Positions 31,923 to 44,736 of a DNA stretch of 64,000 nt are shown here, piece by piece. The position numbers and the translations under genes were made by a program. The DNA lies in contig NC_090761.1 in NCBI RefSeq assembly GCF_036898095.1, positions 47,081,916 through 47,145,915 on the forward strand, in the 5' to 3' direction. The notes beneath the pieces were generated by a model. It worked only from the letters and a program-made list of their open reading frames with translations. It was not told the DNA's origin and ran no database searches. Source of the DNA: Palaemon carinicauda. Lineage: Eukaryota > Arthropoda > Malacostraca > Decapoda > Palaemonidae. The stretch's first letter is position 1, and every line of letters begins with the position of its first letter.

Positions 31923-33512
31923 GTACACACGCACCATCAACTAGTAATTATAAAATACGTAGTTAATACAGACATATCGCGATGAGAAACAAGTCACGAT
32001 TGACGCAGCTGATATTAATCAGCTATTATGCTTCGTCAACAAATGCCGGATTTCCTTCTGCGTTGAATCAAAACATGTCAAATAACTAAATAACGGCAAG
32101 CAAAAAATGCGCTTTGTAAACGAAAACACGAGGGCGAACACTACACGTATGAGATCCGCTTCGAACAACCGAGTCCTTCGTCTATGTTATGAATGAGTTT
32201 TAATATGCTGTGCCAAGGGTTCATGCAGGCTGAATGTTAACAGATTTGCAATATTTATGGGTATCTGTAGGAGAGTCAAGAACATAGGGACTTTTAACCC
32301 CAAAAACATTATTGTACAATATATTATAAGCTACAAATTAAAGACTAACCAGCAATTACTTGAATTGGATAAAAAGTAGAATGGTAAATATTTTAATATA
32401 AATAAAACAGGTATTAAAACTTCTATTGAAAAATATTTACGAGTCGATATGTTTGTAGTTTTAAAAACATTTAGATGAACAGTGAAAGGTACAATTGTGT
32501 ATACGCGTTACTTACAAAATTTATTCATGTAAATGTATTATGATCTATAAACAATGTTTCAAATTGTAACAATTTCTATAGTAAATTTCTATGAAAAAAA
32601 AAATAAAGACTAAAAGACAACCTGAGAATATACAGGTCTCATTCCTTCAACGAAATATGAAGGTCAACCAGGAAAGGGTTGTTAAAAGCTCTAATTATTG
32701 TGTATAGTTCACGTATGCATACATGACATTCGGTTATTTAAGGTAACTTTTTTTTTACTGAATGAATCATCACTAATAGGTAAATGAACTGATCAAAGGC
32801 ACAAATCTTAGCGTAGAGATATCTCTCAAGTGTTATCTAATTTCTATAGGCAATCTATACTTAACATCGAAATAAAACTGTGGCCAAGAATTCATATTAA
32901 AAAATTCATTCACAGTGTCAACGCCAAATAAGAGAGACTTCAAAAATTTTAGGGTAAAAATGTTTCATCTTCTACGACCCCACAAGTCTTACAACGTTAG
33001 TGCTTAGTAATACACAAATGCTACATCGTTTCACACTTATTAATTATAATTCCATTTATAATGATTAAGAGACGGCAACAAATCATGGCTTTCAAGATTC
33101 TTATTTACAAAGTTGGGTTTGATTTCTTAAATTAGTTTTGACGAAGTTGTTCGTTTTTAAAATTAGCAATGTAATTAATAATCCTAAGTTGTAAGAAAAA
33201 ACGAATAACCAATGAAAGAGCTAACAAATAAAATGAGACGCAATTGCTTCACTTCAAGTTGTATGCACAAACACACTCAGGGAAGGCTAATAAAAAGTCG
33301 CCGGTTTGACATTGCAAACGCCCGATTCCAACGAGTGACCTTGGTGAACTAATCTTCCTAAATTGTTCCGTCATATTAACAAGTCTATATTTTCTTTTTC
33401 ATTTTCGAATTGTGTTCAAATTATATTTGAACTGCCTCTTATTTATCCTGGCAATAATCAATTGCATATGATAAGGATCTAGTTCAATTTAAACAAATTT
33501 ATTGCAATTTTC

Positions 33513-33514
<2 letters not shown>
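31923..33514. other. Non-coding AT-rich sequence
   Basis: Nothing recognised on either strand. Confidence 0.5.

Positions 33515-33593
<79 letters not shown>
33515..33593. repeat. GA microsatellite
   Basis: (GA)n of about 79 bp. Confidence 0.97.
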
Positions 33594-33597
<4 letters not shown>

Positions 33598-33619
33598 ATT
33601 AAATGTAATTTGTATATAA

Positions 33620-33712
33620 ATGCAATACTTCCGCGCCACTAAGAGGAGTGTATAAACCGGTTCAAGATTCGAGGTTTCGGGGTCCAAAACAAAATATGAA
33701 ACAGTCAACACA
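33620..33712 (+). repeat. 93-bp dispersed repeat, copy 1
   Basis: GAGTGTATAAACCGGTTCAA and the flanking sequence recur at 35405-35500 with a few differences. Not recognised as a known family. Confidence 0.8.
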
Positions 33713-33773
33713 TCCTAATTTTACTTACACCCCATATCCTCATTCTATGCCATTTTAATAGTAAAATTCTAGA

Positions 33774-33945
<172 letters not shown>

Positions 33946-33949
33946 TTTA

Positions 33950-36040
33950 TATTAAATTTGTGTGTGTATGTGTGCGCGCATATACTGTGTATATTTAGCT
34001 CAACTTTTCTTTCCTAAAACGTGGCTCTCCGAAGCTGGTTCCTTCTTACTTATCGCCCACGGCGAGATAAAGTTGCTGTTCACCTTGTCTTTGTAATGCT
34101 TGATTCACTGTCGAGGTTCTTTCGTGGCAAAATTGAGATAATAGGTCATAATACATAAACCACTCTGCCTTCCACACTAGCAATACCATTATCCTATATA
34201 GCTTTTAATTAGCTTGCTTTATATTTAAAAGAAAAAGAAAAATCTGTAAAACCGCAAAAAACATTTAATGCGTAATACATTCAATGTTTGATAAACTATT
34301 TTAAAACAATTGTGAAATAAATTTAGCATATACATAAAGCAAAAATTTAAAAGCTAACCTTAAGCCCACTGAGCCATAAAATATTTCCAACAGCCGAACG
34401 TCTAGTAAACTAATGAAAGAAATTTATTATTTCTATAAAAAAGACAAAATTATAGTTTCATACAAACAAATACTGAAGTTGGAAGAGACTATTCCAGTGA
34501 TACGAAGAGCCATTTTAAACAACTCAAAACTTTTCACATTCATATAATAATTACAAATTAAAAATTTACATGTAAAAGGTTAATCTTTATTTTTCCAACG
34601 AAGTTTTACAAGAAAAAGGGTTACTCGAAAGAAACATTACTAAAAAAAATGCAAGATATAAAGAACATTTCCCTTATGAAAAATTCTATTAATAGGACAA
34701 TCGCAGCACGAACCATTTTCACTTTCATTTATTCCATAACGCATATCGTTATCCAGGAGGTTACACGAGAATCGTGTTATGATATTGTACGATTACACAC
34801 GTTTTGAAAAAAATGATGTATTGTATCTAAGTAAAGCAATAATAAAAATTGACGAAAGCAACAATTTATAAAATAAAAATGAAAAATCTCTAGTTGAAAA
34901 GGCAGACCATATTCTTGTAACATATATAAGACTTATGAATAGATGTTTGCCTATCAAAAGTAGTCCTAACTTTAAGAAAGAATGCTTATTTTCTAATAGC
35001 CAGCACCTTGTATAAGTAATAAAGCGGTTTTCAAAATGGACTTTTACCGTAACCAAGGTCTACTGTCCACACTTAGGTCTTGATCGTAACTCTTAATAAC
35101 CCAAGCCCATATTTGGAGCATTCGAATTATTAGATGTCAGTTAGGGCATAACTTACCATACAACAATTCGCCTTAACAAAACCAAACATATTCAATTTCA
35201 TTACATTACACTACAATAGTGAATTTCGCAAAATTATTATAATTTTTTTTAAAGAGGAAGATCCTTGGAGGGCGACTTAAGGTTTTAATAGTAGAGTGAA
35301 AATATGACAGGTTCACTGACGAATAGATAAACATAAGAGAAAGAAAACAAAAAGGTTACAAGAATTTGAAACCGCATGTCCTACTAGCCTAGTGCTGGAA
35401 TCATAATTGCAATACTTTCGCACCCCTACGACGAGTGTATAAACCGGTTCAAGATTCCAGGTTTCTGGGTCCAGATCAAAATATGACAACAGTCAACATA
35501 CTGTTGGAACTTGGGAAGTAACAATAACTTTTAGTTGAAAGAGGAATCTAGATTAAAGAAAGGAGAAGAAGGATGACGGGTTAAAAGTGTGCAATTAGAC
35601 GAGGCAACACTGCAAATACCAATTTGTTATGTCTGTAACCATGGCACGATGCATTAACTTGAAAAAATGCAATTTCAGGCTGGCTCAGCAAGACGCACAG
35701 TCGTATAACCGCATGGTAAATCAATACCTAACAACAAGTTGTTCATACTAGATGTTAAGACTGCGCGGAAAATATATTTATATACTATGCTGATTTCCTG
35801 TTACACTATTAAAATAGTTTGTAGTTATGATCATAACACTTGCTTCACCTAAAGTATACAAATGTTATCGTATTAAAATCTTTATATCGATAAATCTTAC
35901 TTTGCCTATAATTAACACATGTTAACATGATAACTAGAACCTCAGCAATTTTTATCCTAGACCAAAAGTTCACCACGATGATCTTGATATGTTCTGAAGG
36001 TCAGACAGAATCCTTTAAGAACAATATACGTACGGGTCAC

Positions 36041-36042
<2 letters not shown>
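33950..36042. other. Non-coding AT-rich sequence with one duplicated block
   Basis: No gene recognised. 35405-35500 is the second copy of the block at 33620-33712. Confidence 0.5.
35405..35500 (+). repeat. 93-bp dispersed repeat, copy 2
   Basis: GAGTGTATAAACCGGTTCAAGATTC-type core shared with 33620-33712, with similar flanks (GCAATACTT upstream, ACAGTCAACA downstream). Confidence 0.8.

Positions 36043-36120
<78 letters not shown>
36043..36120. repeat. GA microsatellite
   Basis: (GA)39, uninterrupted. Confidence 0.97.
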
Positions 36121-36123
<3 letters not shown>

Positions 36124-36650
36124 TCATGATCCAAGATCCGGTCAAATGTTCACTTCCTCCAAGTTCTAGACGGGATTTCTCCTGTGAATGATACACGTAC
36201 TGTATGCAATCTCGCCTTTGCAATTGAAATTTAGCAAAACGTTTTATGCCGGCTTTCTAATTGGGTCGTGACCATTAAGGACGTTAGGTCGTTTCCTCTC
36301 CCTTAGCTTGGATACAGTCACGTTCACTACGGATGCGTTTTGTTTCTTTAGCCGATAAATATATCTCGACAACTGTATTAATTATGACTAAATTATTTAT
36401 CGACTCGAATATATAGCTTCACATTTATATTCATCACTATTTTGCGTAAATCTTAAAGTATATTTTTTAAAGTTTTTTTTCAACACCACATATGGTTGAA
36501 GAAAAAAAATAGAGGGGAACATTTATCGGACATAAGCAGCCATTGAGAAATTAAAAAAAAAATAACACTTATTAAATAAGACAATATTCGAGACCATGAA
36601 TTTCTAAAAGGTAATTATGAGAATAATGCTTATAAGATACACCATGTTTA
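36121..36650. other. Non-coding sequence
   Basis: Nothing recognised. Confidence 0.5.
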
Positions 36651-36688
36651 TATATACAGTATATATGTATGTATGCATACAATATACA

Positions 36689-36731
<43 letters not shown>

Positions 36732-36821
36732 GTATATATACATATATTTATACATATATATACACACATATATATATACATATATATGTACACACACATA
36801 TATATATATATATATATACAT

Positions 36822-36863
<42 letters not shown>

Positions 36864-36889
36864 ATATATATATATATATTATATATATA

Positions 36890-36979
<90 letters not shown>

Positions 36980-36980
36980 A
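36651..36980. repeat. Long TA/CA/TG compound microsatellite
   Basis: About 330 bp of (TA)n with CATA and TG/CA blocks. Open frames over it (I/Y/H-rich) are artefacts. Confidence 0.97.
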
Positions 36981-37532
36981 ATTACAGAATACATTTATAT
37001 TATGCAAAATTGGGACCCAATTGAAGCACGTGTACAAAATTATGCAAGCTATACATTTCAAACTTTCTCTGAAATCTAGTGTCCCTTTGCTGATACTTCA
37101 CTATACATAGAATCCAGACCATCATGATTATACTTAAACATATGCGGTTGGCAAAAACACATGTCTGCAATCTAAGTGTAATTACCATACAGTTGACATA
37201 TCGAGAAAAAACAATATCTTTCCCTCTATGTAACCAAAATAAAAAAAATTACTCATTTTATTTACTCATAAGTCTTCTTATGGGTGTTACCTAAAGACGG
37301 TTGGAGTCCATATAGAGTTGTTTGAAATTCCTCAGAAAGTTTGTAATATATTTTGATTTCATGTTACCAATTTGTTCTTTAATTATGTATCAAAGTTCCT
37401 AATTTAATGTTATTCCAAAGATACATTTCAGTCCACAACCAAAGACATCTAGGTGGGTGCTTTTATCTTTCGTCTTAATGCAATTAAACTGTAACACTTG
37501 CATATAGGCATTTATTCTGGTTACGTTAGATG

Positions 37533-37536
<4 letters not shown>
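36981..37536. other. Non-coding sequence
   Basis: Nothing recognised. Confidence 0.5.

Positions 37537-37621
<85 letters not shown>
37537..37621. repeat. CT microsatellite
   Basis: (CT)n of about 84 bp. Confidence 0.97.
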
Positions 37622-37624
<3 letters not shown>

Positions 37625-37794
37625 CTTGTTAGAAAAGTTAAACATTTATGGCATCAGAGGTAAAAAGCATGATTGGCTTCAAAGTTATCTGAGCTTCAGG
37701 AAGCAAGAGACAGTATATATAATCAGTCAAGGTATCAATACACAACTATGTATTTCTGGCAAAAAATAGTGTTTTTCTTTAATATCTCCCAGGT

Positions 37795-38165
37795 AGGTAG
37801 TTTGTTGGCCATGGCACCAGTCACCCGTTGAGATACTACCGCTAGAGTTACTGGGTCCTTCGACTGGCCAGACAATACTACATTGGATCCTTCTCTCTGA
37901 TTAGGGCTCATATTCCTTTTGCCTACACATACATCAAATTGTCTGGCATAATCTTTACATATTCTGTTTCACCATACACCTGACAAAACTGAGATTAACA
38001 AACAATTCTTCTTTGCTCAAGGGGTTAACTACTGCAATGTAATTGTTCAGTGGCTACTTTCCTCATGGTATGGGTAGAGGAGACTCTTCAGCTATGGTAA
38101 GCAGCTCTTCTAGGAGGACATTCCAAAATTAAACCATTGTTCTCTAGCCTTAGGTAGTGCCATAG
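37795..38165 (+). repeat. AAT-tailed dispersed repeat, 5' and middle segment
   Basis: Shares GAGATACTACCGCTAGAGTT-type sequence with 30690 and TAGCTATGGTAAGCAGCTCTTCTAGGAG-type sequence with 43240 and 49180. It abuts the decayed DIRS element at 38150, where the recombinase end is missing, so it may have inserted there or marks a deletion junction. Confidence 0.7.
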
Positions 38166-38299
38166 CCTTTGCACCATCCCTTGGATGTTCTGACCATGTT
38201 CAGTGTGTGACAAATTAAGACAGAACGTGGGGAATGTGGGAAAATATAAAAGTCTAGACTATCCCTTGGGAGTTGAAATGCATCTTCCATCACTGCAAT

Positions 38300-38700
38300 G
38301 ATGTTCCTCTCCCCAGGGATAAACCTCGCCGAGAGAGAGATCACCTGGGACAGAGTACACCAATTAGCGTTAGTTACGCTACTTTCATTTTCCAAGAAGT
38401 CTTTGTGAAAAGTCTTGTCCACTTCTGACCATAGGCCCAAGACTTTGTCCTTTCCCAGGTGAGCACCTCACCCCTAGCAAGATGCATCTGTGAACAGCAG
38501 GAGCTGTGGAGGGGAGGCTGAAGGGGGTTCCCGCTAACAAGTTCTCCTCATCTAGCCACCAAAAGAGGTCTTTTATCATCTCTTGAGGTACTTGCAGCAG
38601 GGTTACAGGGTAGTCTGAAACTTGCAACCATTGGTTTTTTAGAGCCCACACCACTGAGTGCAGATGCAACCTCCCCAAAGAGAAGAGTTTCTCTAACGAG
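38300..38700 (-). pseudogene. RNase H remnant of element 4
   Basis: HLHSVVWALKNQW (connection), MIKDLFWWLDEENLLAGTPF, then [12 protein letters not shown]. Directly after GERNI the frame passes to MEDAFQLPRDSLDFYIFP, a downstream block, so about 80 residues present in the element at 57009 are deleted. Confidence 0.7.
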
Positions 38701-39172
38701 GAGAGATGGCCTAGTAACTTCTACAAAGTCAGGGAAGGAAGGAGCTTTTCTTTCAGAAAGGTTGTTGCCAATACTATGAATCTTGATATTCTGTCGGCTG
38801 AAGGAAGGGCTTTGGCTTGGACTAAGTCTATGTCCATGACTGGATACATGATGGACTACTGGGAGAGGACGTTAGACTTCAGTAAGTTCATTTGGATCCC
38901 TAACTGCTTACACAGATCCAGAAGTAGGTCTGTGTTTCAGCAAGAGAACTCGGGATTCTGTTAAAGAGAAGCCAGACGTCCAGGTATCTCAGGAGCCTGA
39001 TGCCCATGGTATGAGACAAGGACAAAGATTCTGGTGAAGACTTGAAGGGCTGTTGATGGGCTGAAGCACAGCACCTCGAACTGGAAAAGTTTGACTCAAA
39101 AGGGAAACCTTAGGTACTTCCTTGAAGCAGGATGGATGGGGACCTGAAAATAGGCATCTTTCAGGTCTATGG

Positions 39173-39545
39173 TCAGAAGGTAATCGTTCTTCCTGATGGC
39201 CTGGAGAACGGAGGTAGGGGGTCACCTCGAAACTCATTTGTAGAGAGGTTCAAAAGGGAGAGGTCTATGACGGATCTCCAACCTCCCGTTAGCTTTTCTA
39301 ACAGGAATATATTGCCAAGGAAGCCTGGAGAGTAGTTTGAAACTTTCTTCACTGCTCCTCTGTTCAGCAATATGGAGACTTCCTCTAATAAGAGTAGGTC
39401 TTTGGCTGATCCTTTCAAATAGTAGTTGGATGGTCAGATTCCTGGTCAGAGGAGGCGGACAGTCTATGAAGGGGACCCGGTACCCTGAATGGAAGACTCC
39501 TACCATCCAAGGGTAAGCCATCTTTGCCAAGAGCTTTGTAGGCAT
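39173..39545 (-). pseudogene. Reverse transcriptase N-terminus of element 4
   Basis: GYRVPFIDCPPPLT in one frame, then LLLLEEVSILLNRGAVKKV and GFLGNIFLLEKLTGGWRSVI in another, matching the fingers region of the other DIRS copies. The palm with YLDD is not recovered. Confidence 0.72.
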
Positions 39546-39599
39546 CCCCCCACCAGTGGTAAGCTGGCGGCCATGCCCTCCTTAACGTGAAATTCTACA

Positions 39600-42110
39600 A
39601 TCAATCCCTTCACTTGTCACACCTCATAAGAATACAATTTCCCCAAATAAAGACGTTCTGGTGAAGGAGGAACTACTGTATGGCTTTAGCACCAGATGAA
39701 GAAACCTCCTTGAACTGTTCACGAACATGTTCATTCTTTAGGTTCTGTGACACTGCAACGCAAAAGCACGCTCCGGACCAGTGGTCTATCCACGAGCAGG
39801 TTTGGATAGCTGACATAGCTGCTACCTCCAAATTGGCTAGTTCAGGCCCCGAAATTGTGGCGGGGAGATTAGGTAGGTTTGTAAAAACAATCGCTGTTGT
39901 GACAGAGGTGACGGTGTACTCTTCAAAGATCTGCTCACCTTCAGCAAGTTTACTGCTGCGGAGACTTGGGTATTCAGAAACTATGGCATGTCCTTGGTCT
40001 GATTTAAAAGAGCCACGTCAAACCTGAGTCCTAAGCTTTGAGACTGCAGAAAGGATGAGTCGATAGCGCGCCGTTTGTTAGCGGTCTGCGCAGGGGGAGG
40101 CTCGTCCAAATCCCTCAAATGGCTGATGAGGCTCATTATCTTGATAAAGCATGAGGCTTTAATGCTAGACCCTGGGACCTAAAGGGGGAGTACGTCACCA
40201 GAGATCGTACTTGCACTCGCAATGCGGCTCTCCGGATAATCATCAATGGTAATAATGTCAACAATTGGTTGTTCCGTCTTAACGGCCATAGATTTTTAAT
40301 TCATTCTTGAACGTCTTTCCTTGCCCTTGAGTCATTTCTATTATATACGGGAAAGGGAGGCTGATAGAGAGCAGGAGGAATCCAGCTCACTTCTGTCTAA
40401 GCACGTTCACCTCTAGCACCCGAGCGCGAGGCCGAGGAATTGAAGTCTCTCAGAGCTCGATTTACGAGGTGAGAGAGCAAGTTCTCAACACTTCACCATC
40501 TAGAATGTCTAAGGTGAGGACCCCGTCTATGTTTTCTGACGCCATTTCCTTCATCTGTGTCAAATGGGGAAGTGATCTTTAGAAAGGGAAACATTCTGCA
40601 GCCCTTATCCACATTGTTACTGTACCTATAAAGAATTGTCTGAAAAAGAATGAAGTTCCGTAGAATATCAATCATTATCATCTTAAACGTCAGGCCAAGC
40701 GCTAGAATATGGTCTTTCTTGACAATTAGTAGTTTAGTTATCAGCATAAGACACCGTATTCTTATTAACGTAGGATAAGTTTTTATCACGTTGCTTCCAA
40801 GCCGAAAGTTTATAAAACTCCAGGGCAACTGTGAAATAATGTCGGGAAGATCTACCACGCCCTCTACAATATGGGGTATACAGTAGTCACATTAACACTA
40901 GCATCACTATGACGTGGAGGAATACTCTATGTCAAAATGGCAGCACTTTTAGAGAAGTAAAATGTTTAGGGGTAACAACTTACTCAAGTCTACTGGCCTG
41001 CTCAAACTGCGGAGAAGTTACCTCACACGCTCACAAGGCAGGACGTACAGCGACATCATCACGTTTGAACAGTGGCACGTATTAATATTAGCTGAGATTC
41101 TGGGTAAAGCAGGATTTGTTACACTCTACTTCACAGCATTATTAGGGTTAGAAGGAGAGGCCTGTTTAGAGCCTGTAGGCTTTGCCAAATCTTGTGGGGG
41201 GAGGGACACAGCCAGAGCAGCCTGACCACCCTCATAGTAGAGAGATAAGTCTACCAATTCATTCCCGGAACTCTTCTGAGGAGATCTCTGCCAAGGACCT
41301 CTAGACGTATGAGGCAGACCTTGCTCGCTTTTTCGAGCTGGAGACTGGAAATAAGGGGCTTTCATTAAAGCTGCCTCAGTACGGGGAGGAAATGACTGGC
41401 TCTACACAAAGTTTCCGATAGGAACATAGAGATAAAGAGTAATTTCACTGTTCTGGTGGGAGACACCTCTAAAGGGAGAGCATCTTATCTGTGTAATCTG
41501 ATAAATATAAATCTCCACTCTATGCACTCATAAGGGGGAGGGAGATCTAGACATTACAGAATAATCAGGGACATATGCATCTAAAGGATCAGGCTTAGGG
41601 AGCACAGCAACCGTAGCCAGGAAATCTGCAATAAGAACATAGGGGCCAGGGGTAATGTAGCTACTCCCTCAAAATACATCGAGGGCTTACCTGGAAGACC
41701 TAAGGAAAGCCAAACTTTTCATAGGTCACACTCTTAGCCGACAGGTATGCAAGAAAGAGCTTCCATCACATGTTGGAGTATGGTGATCACCTCAAAGTAC
41801 ACCAACCCTGAAAAAACTCCCATTGAAGATCTGAGTTTTCCCTGATCCTGAAGCATACCACCCTAGACATAGCCAGGAGAGTATACTGTACCCAAGCTTT
41901 AACAAACGGCAACCTCAATGAAAACGTAAAGTGCTAGACTGTACCTCCAGCATTGTCAAGAATAGATGAGAAGACAAGACTTCCCACGCCTCAAAAATAT
42001 GCCCGACTTCAACCGGTGACAGCTTTCTACACTTGGTAAAAGAGCAAACACCAACCGCAAACAATCATGCCCATAAGCGCAGAAAGTGGACCATAAACTA
42101 ATGCTGTATC
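39600..42110 (-). pseudogene. Probable Gag remnant of element 4
   Basis: Broken frames include KTEQPIVDIITIDDYPESR (near 40280), ALMKAPYFQSPARKSEQGL (near 41360) and DFLATVAVLPKPDPLDAYVP (near 41600). Position upstream of the RT suggests Gag. No cysteine motif was found, so the assignment is tentative. Confidence 0.45.
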
Positions 42111-43190
42111 AAACCTAAACTCGCATTCCTCCTTCATTTCATTATCAACACGAAGTCATTGTCAACCATTCCAACTAAAATGTTTGAAAAAAAAAAATTA
42201 CAGTAAACACCCTGAGATTGGACACAACAGTAAAACCATACAAGACTGAAAACTATCTTAGGTGTCTTTAGAAGAAGAGTAGGAAGGGCTACTTGCCTAT
42301 GTTCACCACCTGTTAACACTAAAATTTTCTGTATGTTTAGGAACAAATGGTTCAATGCTTGCCAAAAAAGAACAAATTACTTCTATTAAGTACACTTGCC
42401 TCTGACTGGTAGCATATTGGGAAATATATTACTGTACCTATTGAAAAACTAAAGATTATTTCTACATCCCTTGTCAATGCAAATCAAAAGAAAATAATAC
42501 TGTACAGTATTGCAATATCATTGTTCTATGAATCTTAAAATTAAATGTTGGATGTACAGGTGACCATACTTTGAAATATGAAAGTAAAGTTGTCTGCCAA
42601 ACCTAGAATACAAAAGGTAAAAATTATCTTATACCATGAATTATTAATATTTTTGCCATCAGATTCCCATCTTAATCCATGGAATTAAAATGAAAATTTA
42701 AAGAAAATCAGCTACTTTCAAGAACTAAAGTAAATAGGAGCAAGCTTTGTATCGAGCCTCCAACTGTGTATGATAAGTTTTTGAACCCAAATTCCAGTAT
42801 TTAGCCGGTAACTCGAAAAAATATAGGTCTGTTCTATCAATCCAAAAAGATATAGGCCTATGTTTTGTGCTAGAGAAATTTGTAAAATTATAAACTATTC
42901 TTGGTCATTATCCACTATGTTAAACTAGGAGGAACCAACAGCTGGAGTCTATAAATGGCTATTTCCAAATTCTTGGTATATACCATATGTGATACTTTAA
43001 TTTTCATCTAAGTGCATGAACCATATATTTTTTCTACTCGCTATCTTTTTTTTCTTTTTTTTTTAATCATGATTATTGGGCCAAACCACCCATTCATATG
43101 TTTTCCTAACCTACTCACAAAAACATTTATGTGGGAAACCAGGATTTTTGGGTGTGGAGAACTCCAAACACGAATGATTTACAGTCAATA
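42111..43190. other. Non-coding sequence
   Basis: AT-rich, nothing recognised. Confidence 0.5.
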
Positions 43191-43194
43191 ATAA

Positions 43195-43610
43195 TGGTCA
43201 GAAATAGTTATTTTCCTCTTGGTACGGGTAGCGGAGACTCTTTAGCTATGGTAAGTCGCTCTTCTAGGAGAAACACACTCCCAAATCAAACCATTGTTCT
43301 CTAGTCGTGGGTAGTGCCATAGCCTCTGTAGCCTACCATAGTCTTCCACTATCTTGGGTTAGAGTTTTCTTGCTTAAGGGTACACTCGGCATACCGTTCT
43401 ATCTTATTTCTCTTCCTTTTGTTTTGTTAAGTTTTTATAGTTTATTTATATAGGAGATATTTATTTTAATGTTACTATTTTTATAATATTTACTTTCCCT
43501 TGTTTCCTTTCCTCACGGAGCTATTTTCCCTGTTGGGGCCTTGGGCTTATAGCAACCTGTGTTTCCAACTAGGGTTGTAGCTTAGCAAATAATAGTAAAT
43601 GTACAAAAAG
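43195..43610 (+). repeat. AAT-tailed dispersed repeat, long copy
   Basis: Runs from CCTCTTGGTACGGGTAGCGG through CATTGTTCTCTAGTC and TCTTATTTCTCTTCCTTTTG to CCAACTAGGGTTGTAGCTTA and a short AATAAT tail. It aligns along its length with 49150-49595. Confidence 0.8.
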
Positions 43611-44240
43611 TAAGGGTAATAGAAGATGCCTGAAATTAAAGTATCATAATTACCTATAATTCACATCACATTCCTCAAATGGTCTTTGCTAAACTCGCTT
43701 CACTTGTAATTGAACACTGTACATTATATTATTGGTCCTCTATTTTGGTATGCAGTTCATGGCTAAGCTTTGCATGACAATCATGTGAATCATTATTTTG
43801 GTGATACTTTTTACTTCCATACAAGCAATAATAGCTATACTGTATACTGAACACTGCGCGTTTTAAACAATAAATTAACGAAATTGATGAAATTACTGTG
43901 CACTAAATTTTGAAATAGATTGGACTCCCCTGAAGTGGAGGGGAAAAAAAGGGATCCCTTGTAAAATCAACATCTGGGAACTTTAATTATATGGAAGGTC
44001 TATATTGATCGTGTCATAAAAAATAGAAAGCTGTCAAAAACAAATGCAAACAGCCTATGTGCAAAAACCCACAGTCTCCCAAAAGCAAACAATTGACATA
44101 CAATGAAACGATGTTTCCATATCATTAGGTCGAACAGCAAGTTATGCCCCGCCCCCTTTAGTTATGTAGAGAAAAAAACTGCAAAATAGCCAGTACTTCT
44201 CCGTTTTCTATTGTGAATTCTAGGTTCAGAAGAAATTAAG
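43611..44240. other. Non-coding sequence
   Basis: Nothing recognised. Confidence 0.5.
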
Positions 44241-44736
44241 GCATTTGTTTACATGACCGCGCTCTACATTTACTTCCAAGTTATGCTGTCCTGCAGCTCT
44301 TCTCTTGTACAGTAATTAGGAGGTTATTTAGAGGAGGGGAAAGCAAAAAATGGTAAGATATGTTTAGCAAGGGGCGGAGGGGTTATAAAAAAAGTAGCTT
44401 GGCTTCCTCACTAAACGACCTGGAACTGACATAGTCAACATAGTCAAATAAACATTAGTTTGTGATCCTAGCGTACATTTGACATACCGTATATTCAAAA
44501 TATACTAAAATAAAAATGAATTATGTTGACGATGTTAGTTCCAAGTCGTTTAGTGGGGAAACCAAGCTAGTTTTTTTATAACCCCTCCCCTCCCAGCTCA
44601 ACACATCCTGACATTTTTTGCTTGCCTCCATTTGAAGAACCTCCTATTTACTGTACAAGAAGAAGTGAGCTGCAGGACTGCATAATTTGGGAGTAAATGG
44701 AGAGCATGCACTTGAAAACAAATACCGAAATTAACG
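44241..44736. repeat. Long inverted repeat (two about 200-bp arms, 80-bp loop)
   Basis: The left arm (about 44241-44440) and right arm (about 44521-44736) are imperfect reverse complements. Paired blocks include GTCCTGCAGCTC with GAGCTGCAGGAC, AGGGGTTATAAAAAAA with TTTTTTTATAACCCCT, and CACTAAACGAC with GTCGTTTAGTG. It could be a fold-back or MITE-like DNA transposon or an inverted duplication. No coding content. Confidence 0.88.

Larger units (their letters stand above)
38150..42110 (-). mobile_element. DIRS-type retrotransposon, element 4 (heavily decayed, no recombinase)
   Basis: Minus-strand order from high to low coordinate is Gag-like (about 42110-39600), RT N-terminus (39545-39173) and RNase H (38678-38300). 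The recombinase is absent and no terminal repeats were found. The start of Pol reads FHSGYRVPFI (39500), comparable with LKEGYRLPFL at 59930. Frames are short with many stops. Confidence 0.72.
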
